Positions 11,307 to 22,742 of a stretch of DNA of 64,000 bases are shown here, one piece after another. Positions within the stretch are counted from its first letter, which is position 1. Each line of letters begins with the position of its first letter. The stretch comes from Liriodendron chinense (Eukaryota; Streptophyta; Magnoliopsida; Magnoliales; Magnoliaceae). The stretch is from the NCBI GenBank assembly GCA_003013855.2, contig ML058466.1, positions 1,975,501-2,039,500 on the forward strand. The letters run 5' to 3'. The position numbers and the translations under genes are program-made. The notes under the pieces were generated by a model. The model was not told where the DNA came from, did not search any database, and saw only the letters and a program-made list of their open reading frames with translations.

Positions 11307-14139
11307 GTCATAAAAATAATAAAAGATAGATTAAAGAAAGAAAAAAGGAATCAGAGCAAGTCCGCTCGTAGGAATTGTGTTTCTCTTATATCTTTATTTT
11401 AGTTCCCCATTTATGGTGCGGTCCAACTGATCAACAATCTTGATCATTTAAAAATGTGTCTCAGTTGTAAAAACTCAGGGGCCGAGGATACTATGATCTT
11501 CTGTCCAATGGTCGTGTAGTTTCTATACCCCAACCGTAGAGTCCTGGCAAACACATTACAAATGATCCACTGTTTCCTCCACCTTTTTACGGAAAAGATA
11601 TATTAAATATGCTCTCTGCCTTGAGGATGGTCCAAGGTGAGGATGATTTTTGTTGGCCATATTTGAAGTTGATCTTTCCGTTCTCTCTTTTATTTTTTGT
11701 TGGTTTTGAGGGAAGGTAGCTTAGGTGATTAGTATAAACTATGGCATTATCTATCTTGCAGTAGACCTTTATAGTTTTGGCCCTTTGGTTCACTGTTCAT
11801 TCCTCAGCTGGTTTCTTTTATCTTGAAATTGTTCAAAGAAACCGTCTATGTTATTAAACTGAAACAAAGTTATTCTCTTACTAAAAGTAATGGCATTTTT
11901 TGGATGGTTTTCTATCCTCCATTAGCATCATATGCATACTCTTCCATTGCAGGTATTCCCACTGAAAACCATCCAGATTTTTACTGAAGATGAGGTTGAG
12001 CGTTTGCTATGTGGCGAACATGATACATGGGCTGTATGTATCAATTCCTCCCCCCCCCCCTTTCAATCAGCATGTTCTTTTCAATCTGCATGTTTTGATG
12101 GATTGCATTGATTCTAACATCATTGTTTCATTACAGTCTGGCGACCTATTTGAGCACATTAAGTTTGATCATGGCTACACAGCTACCAGTCCTCCCATTG
12201 TCAATGTCAGTATTTATCAATTGATCTTTTTTTCTATCTGAATGTTCGATCTTTTTACTTATTCAGAAAACCTAACGATTCACTTATTGTTACAGCTGCT
12301 TGAAATTATTCAAGATTTTGGGTGTGATCAACGACGAGCATTCTTGCAGTTTGTGACCGGAGCTCCTCGCCTACCTCCTGGAGGCTTAGCATCTCTGAAC
12401 CCGAAATTGACAATTGTCCGTAAGGTCTGTCGGTCATCTTTCACCAAAGGCTCCATTCTCTTTTTATCCAATTTATTGATAACTGTATCTTGATTCTTGA
12501 TGCCTCTATATGATTACCTTTTCAGCAATGGAGCCAGTGGGAGGATGCGGACTTGCCAAGTGTGATGACGTGTGCTAATTATTTGAAGCTACCTCCTTAT
12601 TCTTCCAAGGTGAGTTTTTGTAATGTTAGTGTTTTTTAAGATGATTTTACTTCAACAAGAATGTTAACGGCCTTATTTTTTCCAAAAGTGCCCTCATTTT
12701 ATGGAAATAATCAGATGGGAAACAACCATTAAAAAAATTTATTTGAAATTCAATAATTGCGATGGCGCGTGAATCTAACGAGTAAGGTAGGGGTTACAAG
12801 CATGGTGTGCCATGAAGGTCGTTACGTAAAGGTAATGGTGGCGACCGTTACACGTTATGGGGTCGTAATGGTCATAACGGCCGTTGTGTAAAAAATGACT
12901 TATAACCACCATTAATGGCCTGTTACACCCCCTGTAAAGGTCATAACAGCCTTATAATGGTTTGTTACAGGGTAGATACAGATTTTTCGGATTTTTTTTT
13001 CAACGTTATGGGACAGATACAGGTTTTTCGAGTTTTTTCTTTTAATAAAATAAAGAAATTGTAATGGCCGTTACGGGGGCTGTAACATCCGTTACGACCC
13101 GTATCGTAAAGGTAATGACGGTGGCCGTTACAGCCACTATTACCGTTACGGAATACCTTGGTTAAAAGGCCCCTACTTTATTACTTAATTGCACATATGC
13201 CATCAACTTCTTTTATTATAAAATTGTCCTTCTAAGTTTCTAAGCGACCTTTAGGAATAGATTTTGAATCTTGTAATTCCATAGATAAGAAGGCATTTTT
13301 TGTCCAAAATTTATTGTTGAAAATGAGGTCCTTAACGGCCCATGGTGAAGTTAAGGGAACTGTTTTGTTCATTTGCAGAGGTTATGCTAACATTACCTGT
13401 TAGTTGAATCCAGCTCATAGACACTCCCACATCTGCCAAGTTGGCCTACATGCCGATGTCTGAGCCGTCTATCTGGTGGGCCATAATGTATAGATGTTAT
13501 GGCTGCAAAATCAGGCTGCTCCACTCATCCAGTGGGGGCTCCAATTGAAATTTGAAAAAAAAAGAAGAAGATGGCTAAACCATAGAGTTTCACCCACCTG
13601 TGGGTGGATTAGCCTGATTTATTGTCCAAGGCACCTACATGGTGAGTCCTAGCGGAAAGCTTGGATTCTCCATTTGGCCATGTTGGCAAGTGGAGGCGTT
13701 AGCAGGGGCTGGGTTATTCATGCATGTGGGTTTAAGAAACCTATCCTCAATCTGTTTCTGTGCGAGGGGTTGGTCCAATCTAGGAGTTTGGTCAGAGTCC
13801 AACCACTGCGGGGTCCATCTGATCAGGTGGTGTGGATCCTGGCCATGGATGACATGTACATACTCCATGTGCAATAGACAAGTTACGCATACTCTCATCT
13901 GGTCAATGTGATTTTTGGTCATGGCTCACTTATGCTTGGACAAACTTGACAAACGGTCCAGATCATGCCCGCATGCTGTTTGGTGAAAACTCGATCGGCA
14001 ATGGATTGGGGAGCCATAAAATTTTCAAATATTCATGTACTACAATCTGTTTTTACTCAAAATTGGGTTGCAGGAGCGAATGAGGGAGAGGCTGTTATAT
14101 GCCATAACTGAAGGGCAAGGGTCCTTCCATCTCTCTTGA
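6442..14139 (+). CDS. UPL4: HECT E3 ubiquitin ligase, UPL3/UPL4 type, partial, with two frameshifts
   Basis: The protein would transfer ubiquitin from an E2 to substrates through a HECT cysteine. Exons read as 6442-6592, 6668-6789, 6888-7903, 7978-8093, 8167-8266, 8402-9583, 9675-9905, 9994-10098, 11953-12033, 12137-12205, 12296-12424, 12526-12609 and 14074-14139, all with GT-AG introns and compatible phases. The first exons match the end of the armadillo-like region (VHEVLKLLNELLP, then SFLAGVF-QKDHH). The HECT domain starts around 9130, and the catalytic cysteine is codon 12571-12573 in LPSVMTCANYLKLP. The protein ends GQGSFHLS before TGA at 14137. Two one-base insertions break the frame, near 6490 (stop at 6499) and near 9112 (stop at 9124). 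The N-terminal third found in family members is not in 1-6441. UPL4 rather than UPL3 is my preference from the LRVRFVREEGET and AIEGFLWPKV segments. Pseudogene or sequencing error remains open. Confidence 0.85.
10655..11031 (+). mobile_element. Mutator-type MITE, copy 1, in UPL4 intron 8
   Basis: This 377-bp element starts AAGGTATTC and ends GGCACACCATG and is packed with GTTAC/GTAAC palindromic motifs. It is flanked by 9-bp direct repeats, GTCATTGGC (10646-10654) and GTAATTGGC (11032-11040), matching at 8 of 9. Two other copies lie at 12801-13159 (reverse) and 61384-61733. A 9-bp duplication is the signature of Mutator-like transposition. No coding capacity. Confidence 0.7.
12801..13159 (-). 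mobile_element. Mutator-type MITE, copy 2, in UPL4 last intron
   Basis: Reverse-oriented copy of the 10655-11031 element, beginning CATGGTGTGCC and ending GAATACCTT. Flanks are GGTTACAAG (12792-12800) and GGTTAAAAG (13160-13168), an 8-of-9 match. It lies in the 1464-bp last intron (12610-14073). The rest of that intron (13170-14070) shows no recognisable gene. Confidence 0.7.
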
Positions 14140-15084
14140 GCTTAAGCTTCCAAGTCTCTCTGTCTCTCCCTTTTGACGAGTACATAGAATGTGAATTTGT
14201 AATTATCAGAAGTGGTGTAGATAGATGAAGAAGTCAGTCCATTGCTTGGGTTATATGTATATAGTAGGAGGCGGGAAGTGAGATGGACTGGAACATGTAC
14301 AGGTTCTAGGAAAAGGAAAGAAAAAGAAAAGGAAGCCTTTTGATTTCATCCTGTGAATAGGCTGTATAGGCCCTATAGGGTACTTTTTCAGGTACATATG
14401 CACATACCTCCATTCATCTTTATAGACGGAGTTTTATTTTCAACTATCAACTGTGCATATTCTATCTATATATTATCTATGAAATGATGTTTACCTTTTC
14501 TGGTGTATACGTATCTGTCTGCCTGTTTGGTTGCCACAATTTATTTCACTTTGCTGCTATAGTTCTGGTTGGGCAGAAAATGGCTTCTTCTTTTTTTTTT
14601 CCGAATGGTTTTAAGGACAATCAACTTCCACCATGACTGTGTTTTAGAAACACCATTCAGTTTCATGCTGATTGGATTTAGAGGCAGGCCATGTCAGGAG
14701 ACACCATATGTACATGGTATCAGCTCCAGGAAATAAGGTTACGTTTGGAAGACGCTCCTCTAAGAGGAGCTCTTTGCTGCATTGAATTCACATTCCCATT
14801 GGAACTGGTCTGATGGATTATTATCCAAAGGCTTTTGTTTAACTATGGCACAGTGGCTATTTGCAAGAGAAGCCACAGGTTTGTATGATAGTTAGGTGTG
14901 TCCCACTTTAATTCAAATGTCAATCTTGGATTGTGAAGGTCTGGATCTTTTATCCGATTGTCCTCACTAATGTATATTTTGGTGTTGCATCAGAGCATGC
15001 TGTCTATTTTTTGTCGGCTGTCAGAACAGGCCAGTTGTTTTGTGTTGCAACCTATCTGATACACTGGTGCAATTGACCTTTTTA
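14140..15084. other. UPL4 3' flank, no gene seen
   Basis: The region after the UPL4 stop probably contains its 3' UTR, with AT-rich stretches near 14440-14500 where a poly(A) site would be plausible. No ORF has recognisable homology. No second gene is supported. Confidence 0.5.
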
Positions 15085-15328
15085 GGGCCTGTTTGGATAT
15101 GGGCAAAGTTGTTTTCCAAAGGTTTTGGACAATGGTTATTCTATCCTTTGTTGGTAAAAACCCTTGAAAATGGACTAGGTAGACTTTGGCACATATAGGG
15201 AACTTAAAAAGATTGGTTGATGGCACATTCACTTGTGCATGTGCTAAAATATTTTAGTGCTGCTTTAAGATTGATAGGGACAAATATGCAAATGTGGGAT
15301 GCTTGCATGTGGACTTCTTGTCTAAAGG

Positions 15329-15366
<38 letters not shown>

Positions 15367-15385
15367 GCTTAAATCCAAACAGCTC
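15085..15385. mobile_element. Harbinger-like MITE with internal (AT)n
   Basis: It starts GGGCCTGTTTGGAT and ends ATCCAAACAGCTC, giving imperfect inverted termini that share CTGTTTGGAT. This GGGCCTGTTTGG type of terminus is usual for plant PIF/Harbinger elements. Flanking trinucleotides TTA and TTT are a weak match to the expected TTA duplication. A pure AT microsatellite occupies about 15331-15361 inside the element. Confidence 0.5.
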
Positions 15386-18300
15386 TTTATGTTTAGTCTG
15401 GTTAATTATTTACGTGGCCACAGAAGTTTGCCTAATCCTTCATCTGTTGGTAATTTCTATCATGGGGCTCACATTCAATGAGGTCCGTTTATTAAATTGT
15501 TAAGATGGTCCAATTAGAGCAATTTTTATCAGTGGCCAATCAACCGGGAAGCTGACAGGATTCTCCGATAAGAATAAGTTTTTATTTTTATTTTTTAAAG
15601 ATCCTAGCCGTATGAGTGAAATGCTCGCTCTTGAGCATCTTCTCTTGACCACCTATTAAAGGGTTAGGATTCTTCTTCTTATTGCAGATGGGGCCTTTTT
15701 ATAATTAGGTCCACGATATCAATTACTTGGATCACAGAAGCATGCCCCATATTAAATCTCGGTTTTTAATCCGGAGTCATGAGATTTAAGGGCATGTTTG
15801 GACACGGTTTGCATCTTATTGTAATGTAATGTCCTTTTGGAGGTATTGAATGGAAATAGGTAGTGGTGAGGTCCTTTGCAGGCAGTTGTTTGGGAAGCCG
15901 GAATTTGGTGGGGTTTGCTCATTTATATCCATACTTAGCCATTTGGATTAAGCTTTTTGCTGGTAGATTCCACAAGCACAATTGAGTATAGTGGTTCTAT
16001 CATAATCTGTTTCATGCAGAATCTACTTAGGGCAAGACCTCTCGACCTCGGAACCAACAATGTGGTTGCGACCCTGTCTGTGCGGCCCACCTTGATATAT
16101 GCACTGTATATCCACATCGTCCATCTGGTTTGCCATCTTATTTTAATGCATGCTCCATAAGTTGAAGCATATAGAAATCTCCGATGGACTACAAATAAGG
16201 ACAAAGTGGTCACTGACCATTATCTGTCTATTGACCATATAATTTTAATTTTATTCATTCCTTTGTAACGCTATCAATAGGTTATCCGAGAGGCAACAAA
16301 ACATTACGGTCGATCTAATGAATGTTTTTAATGCTGGGTGTTCAGCGTCTACTGCATCCCCAGGTGAGATCCACATAAAATTTATATTTGCTTCATTTTT
16401 GGATGGATTCGCTAATATAAGCTGGCAGGCAGATGGATGGCGTGGATCTATGTGCAATGTTGGCTTCATCAAATACTCCTGGACCAAACCCCAAACATCT
16501 GGGGGCATAATTAAATTAATGCATGGATTACCTTCCTCCTCTTGGGGAGGGACCTTAGGTCAGGGTCCAGGTAACATCTATTGTTCTGGGTTACAGAATC
16601 TGAATTAGCACCGATCGTCTTGGTGGAATACCTGTTCATAACATGGGAATAGATATATAGTAAGCACTGCAATATACAACATCAAATTGTAAAACGTGAT
16701 ATGGTCAACATCCTATACCTGACGTTAAGGGCCTGTTTGGGCAGCGGTAATAGATGAGATTAGGTGGAATGGAATTGCATTTGGTCCCATGCCAATTCCA
16801 TCCTTTATTTGATAAGCAAAGGAAGGTTTGGATTAACTCTAGAATCACATATTTCAGTGCCAATGGTAGATTCAGCTGGAATTTTGGTGCATTTCAAATC
16901 CGCCACAAATGTGGGCTCCACATTGATGTTTGTGTATTTTATCAACGCAGTCCATCCACACATGCCTTGTACAATAGTCATTCAAGCTGCATATGTGCAT
17001 GGGCGACTAAAATCAGTGGTGAAATGTGGTCCATTGATTGTAATCCCGTGGTCCCCAAACTTGGAATTCAAGTGATACCGTGTATTTGTCAAGGGAATGA
17101 CTTGATACCAAACATGGGAATGAATTAGGTTAATCCCATGGTATTGCCAAGTATGTAATAAATGAGCAATAAATGCTATAATCACATCTAATACTATTCC
17201 ATCTTATGGGATACTGCTGCTCTAAACTATCACAGTTTAACAACATTCAACACATGGTTGTGTCTCACCTGCTAGCCCAGCTGGAAGACACCTAGGTGTT
17301 TCAACAGGTCTCAAGTTCGAGTGCTAAGGAGACGCACTAATCCCACTGGTGGGCAGGTGCATCTTGTGACCAACTGTGTGGGTGTATTACCCAACTAACA
17401 AGGTGGGTGCGTTGCATGACTAATAAAAAAAAGAAAAACATATTTGGTCCAGAAACAGTAATTGATACGTTGTAGTCATAAAACAACATGACAACGCATT
17501 CACTAGTAGACAACATAAAATGCAGACCACATGACGATTTCTGTACTGAAAAGACAGACAACAAAGTCCACGTGACTAGCAAGCAAGGCAGTGCCATCAA
17601 CTTGGGTAGAGGTATGGTCAACCACTTCTTCCTGCGGACGCCAGTTAACCTTCACATTCGATGAAGAAGCATTAGGCGTTGCTACTTAAAAGTAGAGAAC
17701 AACACCTGAGGTGCTACATAACTTGCTGGTGGAGTCACTTTCAATGGATTGACACACTACCCATGCATAAGAGGAAAATTCTCGAAATGGAGCTGCCGTG
17801 CAGCATATGCATCAAAAAATGAAACGAACAAGCGGTAGACATTCCCTATGTAGTCAAGTACTTGCTCTTAGCACTAGTGCCCGTTGGTGAAAATGCCCAT
17901 CGTCTTACCGTTGAAAACCACATAATACTTTACCAATCGAATGTCTACAACATTAAAATATTATGTAGGTTAACAACTCCCGGATGGATGATGATAATGC
18001 AGAAAATAATCTGACAATATTGTAACTATGGATGTACAATTAAAAGGTTGGGAATGAATATACCATAGCCTACAAACATGTTATGTATACTTTGAGGAAT
18101 CAATCACCATATGTTATTGTGTGCAAATCATGGAAAATACACTTGCCTTACTAAACTAAATCCATAGTAACGTATAAAACTGGCATCATCAATTATACGA
18201 ACTTACACATTATTAAACTAAATATATTCAAACTTATAAAACTAAATATATACGAACTTATACATTATAGTAACGAACAGGAATAAAAGTGTAACATTTC

Positions 18301-18480
18301 ATGAAGACAGAGGCCATGATCGCACTTATTATATATCCCCGCAACTAGCGTACGTAAGAATAATATCTGTAAAAGGAAAAAGAAAAAAAGAAAAAGAAAA
18401 AAGAAACCTGTACTAGTGATATCTTAATAACTCGCCCCACTCTATGCCAAAAAAAAAAAAACATGAGAGAGATGCAACCG
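15386..18480. other. Intergenic, eroded repeats
   Basis: Two further Harbinger-style starts are visible, GGGCATGTTTGGAC near 15791 and GGGCCTGTTTGGGC near 16732. The second is followed by sequence resembling the start of the 28024-30028 element (GGTAATAGATGAGATTA against GGTAATAGACGGGATTA). Their right ends could not be located with confidence. The remainder is AT-rich with short spurious ORFs and no supported gene. Confidence 0.4.
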
Positions 18481-18604
18481 TCATATGAAAGTCCAAAAAA
18501 CGTCATCTTGTATAGGTAAAACTAGTCGACTAATCAAATGGCTGACACCACGTGCAACTGAATCAACCAACGGATTCCTGTCAGCCTCTTGTGGCCAGCC
18601 ATGG

Positions 18605-19214
18605 TCAGGAAATGAATTTCCCCTTGTCTTTGGACAACAAAGATCCTGTTGTCAGTACGTCATCTTCGGATAACCCTTGCATCTCGTTAAAATTTGAGTT
18701 AACCCTCCCCATGTGTGTTATTTGCTTCCCGTCAATGACAACTTCAGCTAGCCAATTCACTGCAACCATCATCCCTTTGGTACTAATTCTTAAAACGTCA
18801 GAAGTATTACCAACTTTTACTTTCTTCATCAATGACACCATTGACCGTGTGGTTGCGGATAGAGGCATCCGTCGTGTAGCAGTCACGAATTGTCATTTGT
18901 AGTATTTCTTCTGTCACAGGAGAAACGATTTTTCGGGCCACTCGTCCTTAGGATCTGAATCCAAACGTATTGTATCTTTAAAATCCCTTTCTAAATCAAA
19001 CAATCCATTTAACTTATCTCTCCTATGTCTAACACCCGAAAGGAAGGTGGAGTATCCCATAACAGACTCACACCCAGTGGCTTGGTCCACGTCGACGATG
19101 ATTGCTAAATCACCATATCTGGGCAATGGCTTACTACATAGCTTTGTGGCATACTTATGGGATTGCAATGAAGGAAAATGCAATTCCCATTGTTGTTGCC
19201 TGAAACTGGTCAAC
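18605..19214 (-). pseudogene. Possible Myb/SANT-like transposon protein remnant
   Basis: Two minus-strand frames, 18914-19213 and 18605-18886, cover a broken coding stretch. The first contains YATKLCSKPLPRYGDLAII followed by QATG. This resembles the conserved end of plant Myb/SANT-like DNA-binding proteins (KPLP-Y-DL then ATG), which commonly accompany PIF/Harbinger transposons or derive from them. A stop and frame change separate the two pieces. Identification rests on motif memory only. Confidence 0.3.
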
Positions 19215-19259
19215 AGATGAAGTAGAGCTAAAACGGCTTATAGCCTTGTCCTCGTCTTC

Positions 19260-20181
19260 CATTCGTCGAACCTACAATAGTGAATAGAAATAAGTAGGGG
19301 GTGCCGATGGCCAATTGTCGACCCTCCGATGCCTAAGTCAGGTTTATAGAAGATGGATGAAGGGGGTGTAGAGGTGAGAATTGTTGTACCTTGGTTTAAA
19401 GTTTGTTGTCATATATATAGCGTATGGGAAAAGGTTCTAGGCCTCCGAATCCCACTATGCTACATTTGGAGAGTCCTTAATTAGGCGGGATTCACGTTTC
19501 GGATATAAGAGAGGTAAGATCCTTATCCTGTATGGATTTGGCAGGATTTACCTCAGATTCCTCGTACTACCTCTCTGGCAGTGGTCGACCTGGTCTACTT
19601 GGGATACAGTGGAGCTCGATGCCCAAGCCCGAGCTCCCCCCCTACGGGCTGCTTTCCCATGTTGTAGATCTTCCTCAGTGGGCGAGACCTCTTACACCAA
19701 GCTCCGTGATCTGACAGCTAAGTTGACAGCTCGTCTCTGAGCTAGAGGAATTGTTCGTCCGGCTCAAATGGTCTCCCCGCTTGGATCATCAGCAGTTGAT
19801 CCTCGGCCTAGAGGATAGAGCACTTGTAGATGATTGTTTCCTTTCTCTTGTGAGGGACAGCTTGGAATCCCCCACAAGAGTTGCCCCCCACCCCACTTCC
19901 GAGGTCGACCTGTTGAGCTCGAAAGTGAGACCTTAAACTAGCATGGATACACGGAAAACTCAAATTTAAATTGGGCTTAGATTTTTGCTAGCTCGAAAGA
20001 CGAGATCCAGGGAATTAATAGCGGGCGCGGAAATTGGAAAGGTTCCATCATTACCCATACGTGTAGCCATCATTTCAACCTCCTAATGAACCGCGGGCTG
20101 ACACATTGCGACGGTTCATCCGACGAAGCCTCACATCTCTCGAGAGAACCTTGTGTTGACACATGGATTCCTTATAGGGGG
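19260..20181. other. Left flank of the Athila element; older repeat DNA
   Basis: Moderately GC-rich sequence with short ORFs (19532-19714, 19751-19936) of unknown origin. It continues directly across the Athila insertion into 51951 onward: a single copy of AGTAG joins it to GCGTGCAGGGAG and then CTATAAATACCCC, a TATA-like box. The pre-insertion site may therefore have been a promoter or LTR U3 region of an older element. Confidence 0.4.
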
Positions 20182-20186
20182 AGTAG
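20182..20186 (+). repeat. Target site duplication of the Athila element (left)
   Basis: AGTAG, identical to 51946-51950 on the far side. Together with TG...CA termini this fixes both ends of the element. Confidence 0.9.
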
Positions 20187-21468
20187 TGTTCGCTCGCCTC
20201 AAGTGCGAGGCTGCGATGTAGTAATAATCTCGGTAAGACCGAGGTCAATCCACAGGGAATTAAGGTAAACAAATTCAAACCATTATAGCAACTTCAATCT
20301 TAATAAATTTAGAATTCAATTTTAAAAATTAAGTAAAACAGTAACTTTAGGAAAAATCTGATAATTAACGGGAGTAAGGCCTCAAGGATCCACTTGTAAT
20401 AGTTCCATGTGAATTCATTCATCCAAGCATAAATACAAGTAGATTCGAAGTTCTATCTCTCATCTAGTTAGAAGATTAAGCATTCAAACACAAATAATCC
20501 CACTTAAGTCAGAAAATAAGATTCTAGTTTTAATGAAGCGCATAGAACTCGAACATGTAGCCTTCTAAGTAACAGTCATGCCAAGACTATGGCATATTCT
20601 AGGGTTACTACAATTCGAATCTAATCAATCCAAACATGATAATCTCAGAGAATTGCATGTAACTCATGTCCGAAGCACATGAATACTAAAAAAATATCAA
20701 AAAATACCAACTTTATTCAAACTAGAACTTAAATATCTAAACTTTAAGTAAATGCACTTGAATTAAACAAATTCTACATGATAACTAGCTACAAGCTTCA
20801 CCTCTTAGCTTTAGTTAAGAGGTTCTGCCGAGCATCATCATACTACAACTAAAATCATAAGAAAAACTACTTGAAAACATAAGAAAACTAAAAAACCCTA
20901 GTTGGAGGAGTTGCAAACGCTCCATGATGCTCCTCTCCACCTTCCTGGACTTCACAAGCCTTCTATGATACCTTAGGAACGATGTAAAGGTGTCCTTTTA
21001 TAGCAAAAATTCGTCGCCGACTTGAAAACTTCGAGAGATTGGAGACTCCTTATGCAGTCTAGACGCTAACCGGTCGGCCAAAGGTTGCGCAGCAACTACA
21101 ATAAAATCTGGAGACCTACCTACCAGCTGGCCGATCGGCTAGCTGGATGAGAGGTTGGCTTGTGTAAAAAAGTGTCCAGAGAAAATGTGATTTCTGGAGG
21201 GTTTGGCCGGCCAGCCGAACAGTCTATAAAAATGAGATTTTTCATGGTTCTTCTCCTCCATCTTCATTTACAATTCACCCCCACCTCTTGTCCTTTCTTC
21301 CATTGATCTTTAAGGCATGTAAAGTGAGTCATTTAACATCATATAAGTGAAATCTCTCTCGCATTCCTACAAACACAAAAACATGTATTAGATTAGTCTT
21401 TAAACATGTAAACCATACATAATGTGTGATGAATTGGGGTTAGAAAATGCAAAATTCAGAGCTAAACA
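20187..21468 (-). repeat. Athila 3' LTR
   Basis: 1282 bp, beginning TGTTC and ending TAAACA on the plus strand, closely matching 50613-51945 with scattered substitutions and small indels. Shared landmarks include GTAGTAATAATCT near 20220 and the ACAAACACAAAAACATG stretch near 21370. Confidence 0.9.
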
Positions 21469-22314
21469 CACCCCCAACCAGCATTTTGCTAGTCTCGAGC
21501 AAAACATGCGTGAAACAAATCAACTTTTCAAAACCCAACTCTCTTTCGAAAACTATGCTTCTATAAACTCAAAGACATACAAGCAAAATTCAGAAAAACT
21601 AAGCGATAGAAGTTGAAATCTTAAACTCCTTAAACATAACGAGTGTTCACATAGAATCCACATCGATTGATTGATAAATAGAAGAGTTCGAACAAGTGCG
21701 ATCTAGTGTGCATAGTGAATCTTTATCTCATGAATTTTCAGGATTACTTCTTCATAAATCAGCAAAAATGGAGATCTAAAAGTGTGCAGATCAACCAAAT
21801 GCCTATGACAAGAATTTGCCTTACCATTCCTTCGATGGCTTTCATAGTACTTCCCATTTCCAGCTTTGGTTACGGGTAGACCATCCCCTGGTTGGTAATA
21901 GGTAGCCCTTTTTAGAATTTTTCGATATATATTCAATATAACTAAGCTTTCTTTTTCTTCATTTCATTATAAATATAAATAAGATTTTTATAAATCCATA
22001 TCTCTCATTCTTTTTCTTACTTTCTCATGAACGAAGATGGACAAAGTTCCCCGGCTTGGTTCCTTAACACCTTAGCTCTAAGTCCAACTAATCTACAAAT
22101 CTACATAATCCCTTCAAAGTATGAGAATCGTGTAACGTGAACTAGGCTCAAAAGTGTTCAAAATTTCTATCAATCATATAAATAGGGAAATTCAAATATA
22201 AAACTATTATATTTAAGCTAATTTAAAGGTCTCAAAATCATATTAAGTTGTCTCTTATCCTTTCATACTTATGACATCCCAAGTACATATAAACACAATA
22301 TTCCAAAAGAGTCC

Positions 22315-22345
<31 letters not shown>

Positions 22346-22545
22346 AAAAAAAAAAAAAAACCAAATCTTGCATTATCCTCAATGTAAAAGATATGCAATA
22401 AGTAATAATCATGAGAGTAATGATAACAGTAAAAGAGGGTAAGAACGAGAGTACCTGAGAGAGTTGATCATGGAAATCTACCTCCAACAACTAGATCTAC
22501 TAAAAATAAAATGAAAACAAAAAACAAGTAATCCTAACCTACTCT
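21469..22545. other. Athila 3' non-coding region
   Basis: Sequence between the end of integrase and the 3' LTR. No coding sequence is recognisable. It contains an uninterrupted run of 23 C (22313-22335) joined to 25 A (22336-22360). The purine-rich tract priming plus-strand synthesis is the complement of CACCCCCAAC near 21470. Confidence 0.6.
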
Positions 22546-22742
22546 GTACCTCCGTCAGACCAGGGGATCAATCATCCCGATATATAGGATCTTTCAAAGG
22601 AAAGGTCATGTCCTCTGAATTAACTTTCTCAACAAATGGTTTAAGGCATTGTCCGTTCACTTTAAAACAGTTACCATTCACTGCATTCTCTATCTCGACA
22701 ACCCCATGAGGAAAAACTTCTTTAACAATATAAGGGCCGGTC
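22546..22742 (-). pseudogene. Athila integrase C-terminal tail
   Basis: Minus-strand translation gives a GPYIVKEVFPHGVVEIEN-like stretch and FKVNGQ-LKPF, the well-known end of Athila integrase. It is cut off from the rest of integrase (24530 onward) by the solo LTR, whose insertion point lies within the GPF/Y motif region. Confidence 0.7.

Noticed and set aside
13639..13922. ORFs on both strands in the last UPL4 intron
   Set aside because: Repeat-like intronic sequence (fragments such as TCCATCTGATCAGGTGG), no domain, and inside a confirmed GT-AG intron.
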